This document shows positions 1-6,664 of a DNA stretch of 10,367 nt, one piece after another. The stretch lies in the NCBI GenBank assembly GCA_028875135.1, contig JAPPFQ010000196.1, positions 3,121-13,487 on the forward strand, given 5' to 3'. This DNA is from Acidobacteriota bacterium. GTDB lineage: Bacteria; Acidobacteriota; Terriglobia; Versatilivoradales; Versatilivoraceae. Made by a program: the position numbers and the translations under genes. The stretch's first letter is position 1. Each line of letters begins with the position of its first letter. The notes beneath the pieces were generated by a model that saw only the letters and a list, made by a program, of their open reading frames with translations, was not told where the DNA came from and did not search any database.

Positions 1-75
1 TTTTTGGTCCGGGCGCCCCCTTTTGGGGTCCGCCCCGGGCCGCCCCGGGGGGGCGGGGGGGGCCGAGGGTGGGTT
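1..75. repeat. Low-complexity G/C homopolymer tract
   Basis: This stretch is almost pure G and C, with a G7 run at 47-53 and a G8 run at 55-62 separated by one C, plus short self-complementary blocks such as CCCCTTTTGGGG. No credible reading frame or known element is visible. It could be a real low-complexity intergenic tract or an error-prone contig edge; the sequence cannot separate the two. Confidence 0.6.
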
Positions 76-89
76 GCCGGCGTTCCTGC

Positions 90-124
90 AAAAACGACAC
101 GTCCCGATAATCTCCCCGGGGACG
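90..124 (-). terminator. Weak candidate intrinsic terminator after korB
   Basis: On the minus strand, 15 nt past the korB stop, CGTCCC (124-119) can pair with GGGACG (105-100) across a 13-nt loop. A T5 run follows (complement of 90-94) after 5 nt. The stem is short and the loop contains a second self-complementary block, TCCCCGGGGA at 113-122. Position and orientation suit the end of a korAB transcript, but the spacing to the T run makes this a weak call. Confidence 0.35.
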
Positions 125-138
125 AGTGCTTGTAAGGC

Positions 139-1020
139 CTAGACGAATTCCTCCATCAGGTCGTCGAAGAGCTCCTTCTCCAGACCCAGCTTCTGGTGCA
201 CCAGGGGGCCCTCCTTCATGGCCGGCTCGCTCTCCTCGTAGGTCGGCTGCTCTTCCCGGTAAAAGAGGCCCAGGGGAATGCGATCCCCCCATTCATAGGC
301 CCGGGTCAAGGCTCCCTGGTGGTCGGTGGCATCGTAGTCCGGGTCATCTTCCAGCTTGTAGACCCGCTTCTTGAACCAGGGGTAGGTGTTGATCTTGTTG
401 TAGGTCACACAGGGGCTGAAGACATCCACCAGGGCAAATCCCTTGTGGGCGATGCCCCCGGCGATGACATCGGCCATGTGCCTGGGCTCGCCCGAAAAGG
501 CCCGGGACACGTAGGTGGCGCCGGAGACAATGGCCAGCGCGATGGGATTGAGGGGCATTTCGGCGTTCCCCCGGGGGGTGGACTTGGTGCGCACCTCCTT
601 CATGGTGGTGGGGGAGGCCTGGCCGGTCGTCAATCCGTAGATCTGGTTGTTCATGACGATGTAGGTGAGGTCCAGGTTGCGACGCATGGCGTGCACGAAG
701 TGGCCCAGACCGATTCCGTAACCGTCTCCGTCCCCGCCGGTAATCACCACGTTCATGTCCTGGTTGGCGAACTTGATCCCGGAAGCCACGGCCACGGCCC
801 GGCCATGCAGGCTGTGGACGCCGTAGGCATGGATGTAACCCGGCAGGTTGGAGGAGCAGCCGATCCCTGAAACTGTGAACAGCTCCTCGGGCTTGATGCC
901 CAGTTTTCCGGCCGCCATCTTGACGCCCCTGAGAACACCGAAATCGCCACAGCCCGGACACCAGTCCGGATCGATGATGCTTTCATAGGTGCTGATGGGT
1001 AAAGAAATCGTCATTTCCAT
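139..1020 (-). CDS. korB: 2-oxoacid:ferredoxin oxidoreductase, beta subunit
   Basis: This is the 293-residue ThDP- and iron-sulfur-binding beta subunit of a 2-oxoacid:ferredoxin oxidoreductase, which with KorA oxidatively decarboxylates a 2-oxoacid to acyl-CoA and reduces ferredoxin in the cytoplasm. The N-terminal DPDWCPGCGDFG block and three separated sites supply four cysteines (C21, C24, C55, C204), the spacing expected for the single [4Fe-4S] cluster of this subunit. The ThDP/Mg motif GDGDGYGIG begins near residue 96 and ends in the conserved NN (124-125) of YIVMNNQIYGLTTGQ. The length is normal for the family. The ATG at 1018-1020 is chosen because GGAGAGG lies 11 nt upstream; a second Met at codon 3 is possible. 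It follows korA by 122 nt on the same strand. 2-Oxoglutarate is the usual substrate of this form, but another 2-oxoacid cannot be excluded. Confidence 0.95.
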   Translation of the reverse strand: MEMTISLPISTYESIIDPDWCPGCGDFGVLRGVKMAAGKLGIKPEELFTVSGIGCSSNLPGYIHAYGVHSLHGRAVAVASGIKFANQDMNVVITGGDGDGYGIGLGHFVHAMRRNLDLTYIVMNNQIYGLTTGQASPTTMKEVRTKSTPRGNAEMPLNPIALAIVSGATYVSRAFSGEPRHMADVIAGGIAHKGFALVDVFSPCVTYNKINTYPWFKKRVYKLEDDPDYDATDHQGALTRAYEWGDRIPLGLFYREEQPTYEESEPAMKEGPLVHQKLGLEKELFDDLMEEFV

Positions 1021-1047
1021 AGGGTCTTAAGCCTCTCCGTTCTTCCT

Positions 1048-1066
1048 GCGCCGTTTCAGGCGGCGC
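1048..1066 (-). other. Intercistronic GC hairpin between korA and korB
   Basis: GCGCCG (1048-1053) and CGGCGC (1061-1066) form a perfect 6-bp GC stem with a 7-nt loop in the 122-nt gap between korA and korB. No T run follows on the minus strand, so it does not look like a terminator. Its place, 28 nt ahead of the korB start, would suit an mRNA-processing or stabilising hairpin, which is inference. Nothing else is recognisable in this gap. Confidence 0.4.
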
Positions 1067-1142
1067 GGCAAATCAATTCCAAAATGATACCAAACCCGAT
1101 AGATCCGTCGGTTGCGTCTCCGACTTCACTCGGATGTCCCTC

Positions 1143-3137
1143 TCAATCCCGGGATACCGTCGAGACCGGTTGCCAGGCATATGTAGACCCGGTCCGCTGC
1201 CCAACGATCAGGTCTCCGGTCTTTTCGCCGCCCTTCCGGCTCACCAGCTCGATGCTCCAGGTGGGTTCTTCCGCCGATGCGCCGTTCCGCACCTGCATGG
1301 AGGCCGGCCGCACCGAGTTGCCCAAATGGGTTCGAATGTAGTGATAGGCAATTTCCTGTGCCTCCTCCCGGGTGACCTCCAGCGACAGCGACTCGCCTCG
1401 CACGATCTCCTTGACCCGGTTCACGATGAAGGCCGGCTCGAAAGGCTCCCCGTCATACTTCAGGACCATGTCATCCAGGGAGAAACCGGTCTCGGACCTC
1501 AAGTGACGGGCAAATTGACCCGTGTAGTTCACCTCCACGCCAATGGTTTTCCGGCATCCATTCAGGATTTCCAGGGCTTCCTTGGCGTGAAAGGGCAGCA
1601 GATACTTGAAATGGAGCTGATTGGTGGCGATGCCTTCCGATCTCAGCATCTCGGCGGCCTCTCGAATCACGCCCCTGCAGGATCCCCAGCCGACCAGGGT
1701 GATATCCGCATCCTCCGGCCCCTCGATTTGCGGCGGCGGCAACTCCTTCAGGGCTCCTTCCAGCTTCCGCATGCGCTTTTCCTGCACCTTGCGCCGCACC
1801 GGCGGACTGGTGTACTCGTCGCTGATCAGAATCCCTTCCTCGTCGTGGTCATCGGTGGGAGAAACGTAGACCGTGTTCTTGGTCCCGGGCAGGGCTCGGG
1901 GAGATATTCCCGACTCGGTGAAGGCGTAGCGCTTGTAGGTGCCGTTGCCTTCCGGCCACTCGGTCACCAGTTGGCCCCGGTCGATCACCAGGTCGGGCTT
2001 GAGCGCATCCCTCTCGATGGTCTCGGGATGTTCCGAGAGCAGCAGATCGGAGAGAATGATCACCGGGAGCTGGTACTTGTCCGCCAGGTTCAGGGCTTCG
2101 GCGGCGGTGTAGTAGGCCTCGGTCACGTCGGCCGGAGCCATGATGATGCGCGGGAAATCGCCTTGGGACGCCCCCAGGGCCTGGTTCAGATCGGCCTGCT
2201 CGGTCTTGGTGGGAATTCCGGTCGAAGGACCGCCCCGCTGGACCGTGATGAACACGACCGGCGCTTCGATCATGCCGGCCTGACCCACGGCTTCGGTCAT
2301 CAGGGCAAACCCGCCGCCCGAAGTGGCGCACATGGAGCGAGCCCCGGCCAGGCCGGCGCCGACAGCCATGTTGGCGACCGCGATTTCGTCCTCGCACTGC
2401 TTGACCACGATCCCGCAGCGGTCGGCATGAGCGACCATCCAGTGCAGGATGGTGGAAGCGGGGGTCATGGGGTAGGCGGAATAGAACTTGCAGCCGGCGG
2501 CGACCGCACCCAGGGCCATGGCTTCGTTTCCGGTGATGAAGGGTCTGCGGATGCGGCTGAAGTTCCATTCATACCCCAGGGGCACGAACTTTTCCTTGGC
2601 GTAGTTGTAGCCCGCCTTGGCTACCTGCACGTTCTGGTTGACCACTTCCTGGCCCTTGTGCTGGAAGGTGTCGGCCAGGACTTCGGCCATCATCTCGAAA
2701 TCCAGCCCCAGAAGGAAGATGGCCGCGCCCAGAGATACCGTGTTCTGCATGACGGGAAGCGTTTTCCCCAGCGGCTTCAGCAACTCCCGCACGGGCATCG
2801 GCACCGGCAGAACCTGGCTTTCGAACAGCGAGGAGTCGAGGGTCAGCTTGTCGGAATTGAACAGGACAGCTCCGCCGGGCTCCACTTCCCGGGCATGCCT
2901 CTCCAGGGTGTCCTGATTGAGCGCGATCAGCAGATTCAGGTGGTCCCCGTGAGAGTAGACCTTTTCCTCGCCCATCCTCACGCGCAACCAGATGTGGCCT
3001 CCGCGGATGATGGACTGGTAACTGTTGTAGGCGTACAGATACAGTCCCAAGCGGGAGGCGGTCTTGGCGAAGGTGTCGCCGGTCTTGTCCAATCCGTCTC
3101 CGGCGGCTCCTCCTATTCCCAAGGTCACTTCTCTCAT
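1143..3137 (-). CDS. korA: 2-oxoacid:ferredoxin oxidoreductase, fused gamma-alpha subunit
   Basis: This 664-residue protein is the large subunit of the KorAB 2-oxoacid:ferredoxin oxidoreductase. Residues 1 to about 185 are the gamma domain, with the glycine-rich start TLGIGGAAGDG and YQSIIRGGH (40-48). The alpha domain starts near 200 (FITGNEAMALGA). It carries the YPxTPxS signature as YPMTPAS (222-228), the acidic EDE (249-251) region that faces ThDP in this family, and the glycine-rich TSGGGFALM block (272-280). The second alpha domain runs to about 578. A tail of roughly 85 residues follows, longer than most KorA proteins. The ATG at 3135-3137 has a strong GAAAGGAG ribosome-binding site 4 nt upstream. 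korB follows on the same strand, and the pair is probably one transcript. The gamma-alpha fusion plus separate beta is the common KorAB layout. The exact substrate is inferred rather than seen. Confidence 0.95.
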   Translation of the reverse strand: MREVTLGIGGAAGDGLDKTGDTFAKTASRLGLYLYAYNSYQSIIRGGHIWLRVRMGEEKVYSHGDHLNLLIALNQDTLERHAREVEPGGAVLFNSDKLTLDSSLFESQVLPVPMPVRELLKPLGKTLPVMQNTVSLGAAIFLLGLDFEMMAEVLADTFQHKGQEVVNQNVQVAKAGYNYAKEKFVPLGYEWNFSRIRRPFITGNEAMALGAVAAGCKFYSAYPMTPASTILHWMVAHADRCGIVVKQCEDEIAVANMAVGAGLAGARSMCATSGGGFALMTEAVGQAGMIEAPVVFITVQRGGPSTGIPTKTEQADLNQALGASQGDFPRIIMAPADVTEAYYTAAEALNLADKYQLPVIILSDLLLSEHPETIERDALKPDLVIDRGQLVTEWPEGNGTYKRYAFTESGISPRALPGTKNTVYVSPTDDHDEEGILISDEYTSPPVRRKVQEKRMRKLEGALKELPPPQIEGPEDADITLVGWGSCRGVIREAAEMLRSEGIATNQLHFKYLLPFHAKEALEILNGCRKTIGVEVNYTGQFARHLRSETGFSLDDMVLKYDGEPFEPAFIVNRVKEIVRGESLSLEVTREEAQEIAYHYIRTHLGNSVRPASMQVRNGASAEEPTWSIELVSRKGGEKTGDLIVGQRTGSTYAWQPVSTVSRD

Positions 3138-3189
3138 GATTCTCCTTTCAAAACCTGCAACCGGCCCTGACGGTCACCATGGGACTGGA

Positions 3190-3208
3190 CCCTCCGGTCC
3201 CCGGAGGG
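3190..3208 (-). promoter_or_regulatory. Perfect hairpin in the korA leader
   Basis: CCCTCCGG (3190-3197) and CCGGAGGG (3201-3208) form an 8-bp perfect stem with a 3-nt loop, 52 nt upstream of the korA start. In the minus-strand RNA it would be a very stable leader hairpin. There is no T run and no recognised riboswitch. A role in korA expression is inference. Confidence 0.4.
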
Positions 3209-3291
3209 CTTCCCTGGTGTCCGTGGCTTCGCAAAGGAAGACTCTCTGAGCCGTCCACGAGCCGGAAATTCCCACTGCGAAATGTCTGAGA

Positions 3292-3322
3292 ATTTAAGCT
3301 AAATATCGTGTATTCCGAAAAT
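3292..3322 (-). promoter_or_regulatory. AT-rich patch, possible korA promoter region
   Basis: This is the only AT-rich patch in the 314-nt spacer between the ThDP gene and korA. Read on the minus strand it contains GATATTTAGCTTAAAT, and it lies just past the nested-hairpin terminator candidate and about 155 nt before korA. That is where a korA promoter would be expected, but no convincing -35/-10 pair can be assigned, so this marks a region and not a site. Confidence 0.25.
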
Positions 3323-3365
3323 GCCGGCGAGCTGGGCGGCCCTGCCGCCCCTGAATGATCGCCGG
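3318..3365 (-). terminator. Nested-hairpin terminator candidate of the four-gene operon
   Basis: Two stems nest. The outer stem pairs CCGGCGA (3324-3330) with TCGCCGG (3359-3365), 7 bp. The inner stem pairs GGGCGGC (3334-3340) with GCCGCCC (3344-3350), 7 bp with a 3-nt loop. On the minus strand the outer stem is followed within 2 nt by TTTT (complement of 3318-3321). It lies 86 nt past the stop of the ThDP gene, in the right orientation to end that transcript before korA. The T run is short, so the call is moderate. Confidence 0.45.
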
Positions 3366-3451
3366 AGCGCCGCTTGGCGAAACAGGTTGCCGGGCCGTCA
3401 AACGCGCGACCCGCGCCGTGTATCAGAATACCAAACATCCGCGTCAAGTCC

Positions 3452-4048
3452 CTAACAATAAATCAGTGCTTCCCTCAATCGGTGGGCCGACTCGGCCAGC
3501 GAGGGCTGCAGGTATGCCACCGGCTCCCCCTTCCGGCTGCGCAACAGCGGACCTTCGGATCCGGGTTCGACCCGGGCATTCACGAACACAGGCCCGGGTT
3601 CCCGCAGAATCCCGGGGAGGCTCCGGGCGTAGCGGACCGGATCATCGAAAGCGTAGGCCCTGCCGAAACCCGCCGCCCGGGCCAATCCGGCGAAGTCGAC
3701 CCGGCCGGCGCCCGCAATGGCCTGATTGCCGGTGATTTCAAAGGTCCGGTTTTCAACCGTGAAGAGGATCAGGTTGGGGGCTCCGGCCTCCACCACCGTG
3801 GCCAGGGAGCCCAGGGTCATCAGGAGGCTGCCGTCACCGTTCAGGCAGATGACCCTGCGCTGGGGCTGGGCCAGGGCAATGCCCAGGGCCAGATCGGCAA
3901 CGTGGCCCATGGCGCTGTCCGCCGAGGCGAAGTCCAACGGGCTGTCCGAAAACCTGGACCAGGGCCGCACCACGCCCATGGTGGTCACCACCACCTCGTC
4001 CGTCCTCAGCGACGCCAGGGGTTGTAACAGTTCCTGCTTGGTCAACAC
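3452..4048 (-). CDS. Lone ThDP-binding (PP-domain) subunit, decarboxylase type
   Basis: This 198-residue protein is the pyrophosphate-binding half of a ThDP-dependent decarboxylase, resembling the beta subunits of sulfopyruvate and phosphonopyruvate decarboxylases. The ThDP/Mg motif begins with NGDGS (70-74) and ends in ENRTFEITGN (99-108). The preceding ASADSAMGHVADLALGIALA region (41-60) is typical of these PP domains. Family knowledge says the active site also needs a Pyr domain carrying the activating Glu; none is present in this protein or in any neighbour. The open frame runs back to 4555, but only the part from 4048 reads as protein. The GTG at 4046-4048 lies 2 nt after the stop of the upstream gene, and TTG at 4043-4045 is an alternative. 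There is no strong ribosome-binding site, which suits translational coupling. The true substrate is unknown. Confidence 0.8.
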   Translation of the reverse strand: MLTKQELLQPLASLRTDEVVVTTMGVVRPWSRFSDSPLDFASADSAMGHVADLALGIALAQPQRRVICLNGDGSLLMTLGSLATVVEAGAPNLILFTVENRTFEITGNQAIAGAGRVDFAGLARAAGFGRAYAFDDPVRYARSLPGILREPGPVFVNARVEPGSEGPLLRSRKGEPVAYLQPSLAESAHRLREALIYC

Positions 4049-4050
4049 GA

Positions 4051-5283
4051 TCAGGATCCGCAAAAAGAGGATTCGGCGGTGGGGCGGTACTCCAGCGTCA
4101 ATTCCGGGGTCTCCAGAACGAGGCCACCCTTTTCTCCGGATTCGATCCAGCGATCCAGGATGCCGGCGGCGATCCAGGCCCGTTCGGGGCGAACCGGACT
4201 CCGCCCGGATTGAATCAGGTCCTCGATCCGGGCCGCCAGGCAGACCGAGCCGGCATGGTTGGGTCCCGGGGGGAGAAGCAACTGGGTCGATGCCACCTCG
4301 GAAACGTCGCGGAGACGGGCCGCAAAAGTAAAGTCCCCCACGGCTCCGTTGAGCATCAGCACCGCGGCGCTCATCCCGTCGGAATAGTCCACCAGGCAGA
4401 CTTCCGGATGCTCGACCAGCCGGGGCAGTTCCCCGCTGCCGGCCAGGTCCCTGGGACGCCCATCCTTCAGTGTCTCTCCCTGCAGGGAGTCGGAACGGGC
4501 CACGGCCGCCTGCAGCAGTTCCCGGGACCAACGGCCGCTGCTGCCGGCGCGCCACACCGCTTCACCCGCCACCGCCTGCACCGACCGCACACCGGTTTCG
4601 CCGCCGCTGCGACGCTCGACCATGGCCTGCAGGGTTTCCAGGGCCCGGTAGCGATCGGAACGCCCGAAGCCGATGCCCACCAACAGGGCCTGCTCCACCC
4701 GGCTGCCCATCGGCAAATCCAGAGGCGGCAGCCTCCAGGTCATCGGCAGGGAGGATCCGGCCAGCACCGGGAATTTCAGTTGCCGGGAGGCTTCCACCAT
4801 CTTGCGGGCCTGCGCTAGACCGAGAGGCTCGTCCCAATAGACCGGAACGGTCCGGCGGTCCTCCTCGAAGACCCTGACCATCGGCTCGAGCAGGTCGTGG
4901 GCCGAGGGACCGCTGCTCGAATCATCTCCCTGCCCGGCAAGTATCAGCACCCCGTCCACGGCCAGCCGGTCCCCGCCGCAACGCAGGGTCTCGGCGACGG
5001 AAGGATAGATTCCAAAGCCGAACTCGGCGGCGCGCTGCCGGCTCTGATCCACTTCGGGCGTGCGGTCCACATAGAGAGAGACCACGTCCATGGCGGGCCG
5101 GTGCCACCTGTCCTCTCGCGGATAGCCGATCAGGAAGCGGTCTGCGACCTGGCGGGCCGGAGAGCCGGGGGTCCAGCGGGAAGCCAGGATGGCCAACTTC
5201 TTGGCCCCTGGCCGGGTCCGGCTCGGCAAGCCGACCACCGGGACCGCCGTAGCGGTTCTCGGGAAAGTGCGTCTTCCGCTCAC
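4051..5283 (-). CDS. Diverged Gfo/Idh-like paralog without a clear export signal
   Basis: This 410-residue protein is clearly homologous along its whole length to the gene just upstream. Shared blocks include MDVVSLYVD (65-73), IYPSVAETL (92-100), LAVDGVLI (107-114), LAGSSLPMTWRLP (174-186), LQAMVERRSGGETGV (218-232) and a final TPELTLEYRPT. The pattern suggests a Gfo/Idh/MocA-like fold without the classical GxGxxG, which is inference. It has lost several features of its partner: the GEHGTYPRNEKG block is replaced, NDKH becomes WDEP (150-153), and the His before the ERRxGGETG segment is replaced by R213. The N-terminus has RRTF but only a short hydrophobic stretch, perhaps a decayed Tat signal. 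The start is GTG at 5281-5283, giving a GTGA overlap with the upstream stop. It may be a regulatory or structural subunit rather than an enzyme. No exact function can be named. Confidence 0.75.
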   Translation of the reverse strand: MSGRRTFPRTATAVPVVGLPSRTRPGAKKLAILASRWTPGSPARQVADRFLIGYPREDRWHRPAMDVVSLYVDRTPEVDQSRQRAAEFGFGIYPSVAETLRCGGDRLAVDGVLILAGQGDDSSSGPSAHDLLEPMVRVFEEDRRTVPVYWDEPLGLAQARKMVEASRQLKFPVLAGSSLPMTWRLPPLDLPMGSRVEQALLVGIGFGRSDRYRALETLQAMVERRSGGETGVRSVQAVAGEAVWRAGSSGRWSRELLQAAVARSDSLQGETLKDGRPRDLAGSGELPRLVEHPEVCLVDYSDGMSAAVLMLNGAVGDFTFAARLRDVSEVASTQLLLPPGPNHAGSVCLAARIEDLIQSGRSPVRPERAWIAAGILDRWIESGEKGGLVLETPELTLEYRPTAESSFCGS

Positions 5284-6620
5284 GAGTGTCTCCGATAGGT
5301 GGGTTCGGGAGTCGGTCGATAGCGAACCGCCAGCTGGGGGGTTTCAACTCGACTCTGCCGCCGAAACAGTGAATCCACCCCGGCCTCGGTCATTCCGCTG
5401 GTCAGCAGGGTCCGCTCCACCGGGTAGGTTGCCTTGCCGGTCAGAAACATCTTCTCGACGCCGTTCACCAGGGGGCTGAAGAAGTTGGCTTCGGCGCCTC
5501 CGCCCAACCCGCGCACCGGAAGGTAAAAGTGTGTGGAAACCAGCCGTGGCGGGTTTTTCAGACGGGCCGCAAAGGTCCAACCCATGGAGAGGCCTTCCAA
5601 AAGGAGCAGCGTGGCTTTCATCCCGTCGGCATATTCGCAGCGAAAGGCCAGAGGCTGATCCAGTTGAGGGCCGGAGTCGGTGACCCGGTCCTTGACCAGC
5701 CCGGGTATTTCTTCCAGGGACGGGTAGCTGTGGTCGAAGCCCTCCCGGGTCGAGGTCAGGGCCAGGCTGCGGCAGAGGCAGGCCTCGAAGAGTTCGGAAT
5801 CCCATCCACCCCGGTCCCAGGATCCCGCGCGCAACGCCTCCCACACCCTGGGACCGCGGACCGCTTGCAGCGCCGCCACCCCGGTTTCCCCTCCCCGCCG
5901 CCGCTCAACCATGCACTGTAGCGCCTCAAACCCATGAAAGCCGTAGCTGTCGGCCCCGCCGCCGGCCCCGATCACCATGGCCTCTTCCACCTCGGCGTCC
6001 GAGGGAATCTCCAACCGGGGCAGGCGCCAGGCCACCGGAATGCTGGAACCGGCCATCAGGGCAAAGTCCAGCTCCCGGGCCGTTTCCACCATCTCCTTGG
6101 CCCATTCCCACTTCCAGGAAAGATGCTTGTCGTTGAACACCGGCGCGCCGCGGCCGCTGGCCCGGAAGACGTCCACGATCTGCCGGAAGAACTCGTAGCG
6201 CGGATACAGGGTCTGCCCCTTCTCGTTGCGGGGGTAGGTTCCGTGCTCTCCGATCAGCAGGATGCCGTCGACCGCCAGACTGTCTCCACCCCGCGTCAAG
6301 GATTCGGCGATGGTGGGATAGATCTTCATGGAGGGATATTGGCGGGCCCGGTCGCGACTGAGGTCGCTCTCCCGGACCTGGTCCACGTAGAGCGACACCA
6401 CATCCATGGGCGGCCGGTGAAAACGCCCGCCCCAGTTGTAGCCGCCAAGGAAGCGGTCCACGATGTGCTGGCCGTGGGCCCGGCGGCGGTATTCGGTGAC
6501 CAGGGCGGCAATCCTGGGTCGTTCGGGCGTTCCGGGACGGCAGCCCGCAAGCAGCAGCGCCGCGGGTATCCCCGCCATCACCTTCCTGCGGGAGATCATT
6601 GGAAGCCTGGAAGCAGGCAT
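5280..6620 (-). CDS. Tat-exported lipoprotein, Gfo/Idh-like
   Basis: This 446-residue protein begins with a twin-arginine motif (SRRKVMAG, 10-17), a hydrophobic stretch, and a lipobox LLAGC ending at C27, so it is probably exported folded and lipid-anchored. The rest resembles an uncharacterised family that I would place near the Gfo/Idh/MocA fold: RIAALVTEYRR (36-46) in the position of the first Rossmann strand but lacking GxGxxG, MDVVSLYVD (72-80), DGILLIGEHGTYPRNEKG (118-135), FNDKH (162-166) at the place of the EKP motif, and H229 ahead of CMVERRRGGETG. The ATG at 6620 gives the longest frame; an ATG at 6599 (MISRRK) is equally plausible, since neither has a good ribosome-binding site. 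It follows the MBL gene by 44 nt and overlaps its paralog by 4 nt. The substrate is unknown. Confidence 0.8.
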   Translation of the reverse strand: MPASRLPMISRRKVMAGIPAALLLAGCRPGTPERPRIAALVTEYRRRAHGQHIVDRFLGGYNWGGRFHRPPMDVVSLYVDQVRESDLSRDRARQYPSMKIYPTIAESLTRGGDSLAVDGILLIGEHGTYPRNEKGQTLYPRYEFFRQIVDVFRASGRGAPVFNDKHLSWKWEWAKEMVETARELDFALMAGSSIPVAWRLPRLEIPSDAEVEEAMVIGAGGGADSYGFHGFEALQCMVERRRGGETGVAALQAVRGPRVWEALRAGSWDRGGWDSELFEACLCRSLALTSTREGFDHSYPSLEEIPGLVKDRVTDSGPQLDQPLAFRCEYADGMKATLLLLEGLSMGWTFAARLKNPPRLVSTHFYLPVRGLGGGAEANFFSPLVNGVEKMFLTGKATYPVERTLLTSGMTEAGVDSLFRRQSRVETPQLAVRYRPTPEPTYRRHS

Positions 6621-6664
6621 GGGAAGAACTCAGGGGAAGTTTGTTCGTTGGCGTCCAACGCCGG

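Noticed and set aside
1134..3170. A 678-codon open frame on the plus strand opposite korA
   Set aside because: It is antisense to a confidently identified gene, its translation is rich in His, Gly, Gln and Arg with no domain pattern, and GC-rich codon bias opens such shadow frames.
3148..3447. A 99-codon minus-strand frame in the spacer before korA
   Set aside because: It has no ribosome-binding site, no domain-like pattern, and would cover the terminator and promoter region.
4049..4555. Upstream extension of the ThDP gene frame to 4555
   Set aside because: The extra 169 codons lie entirely inside the upstream gene in another frame and read as Arg/Gly/Pro-rich noise; ThDP-domain similarity begins only after 4048.
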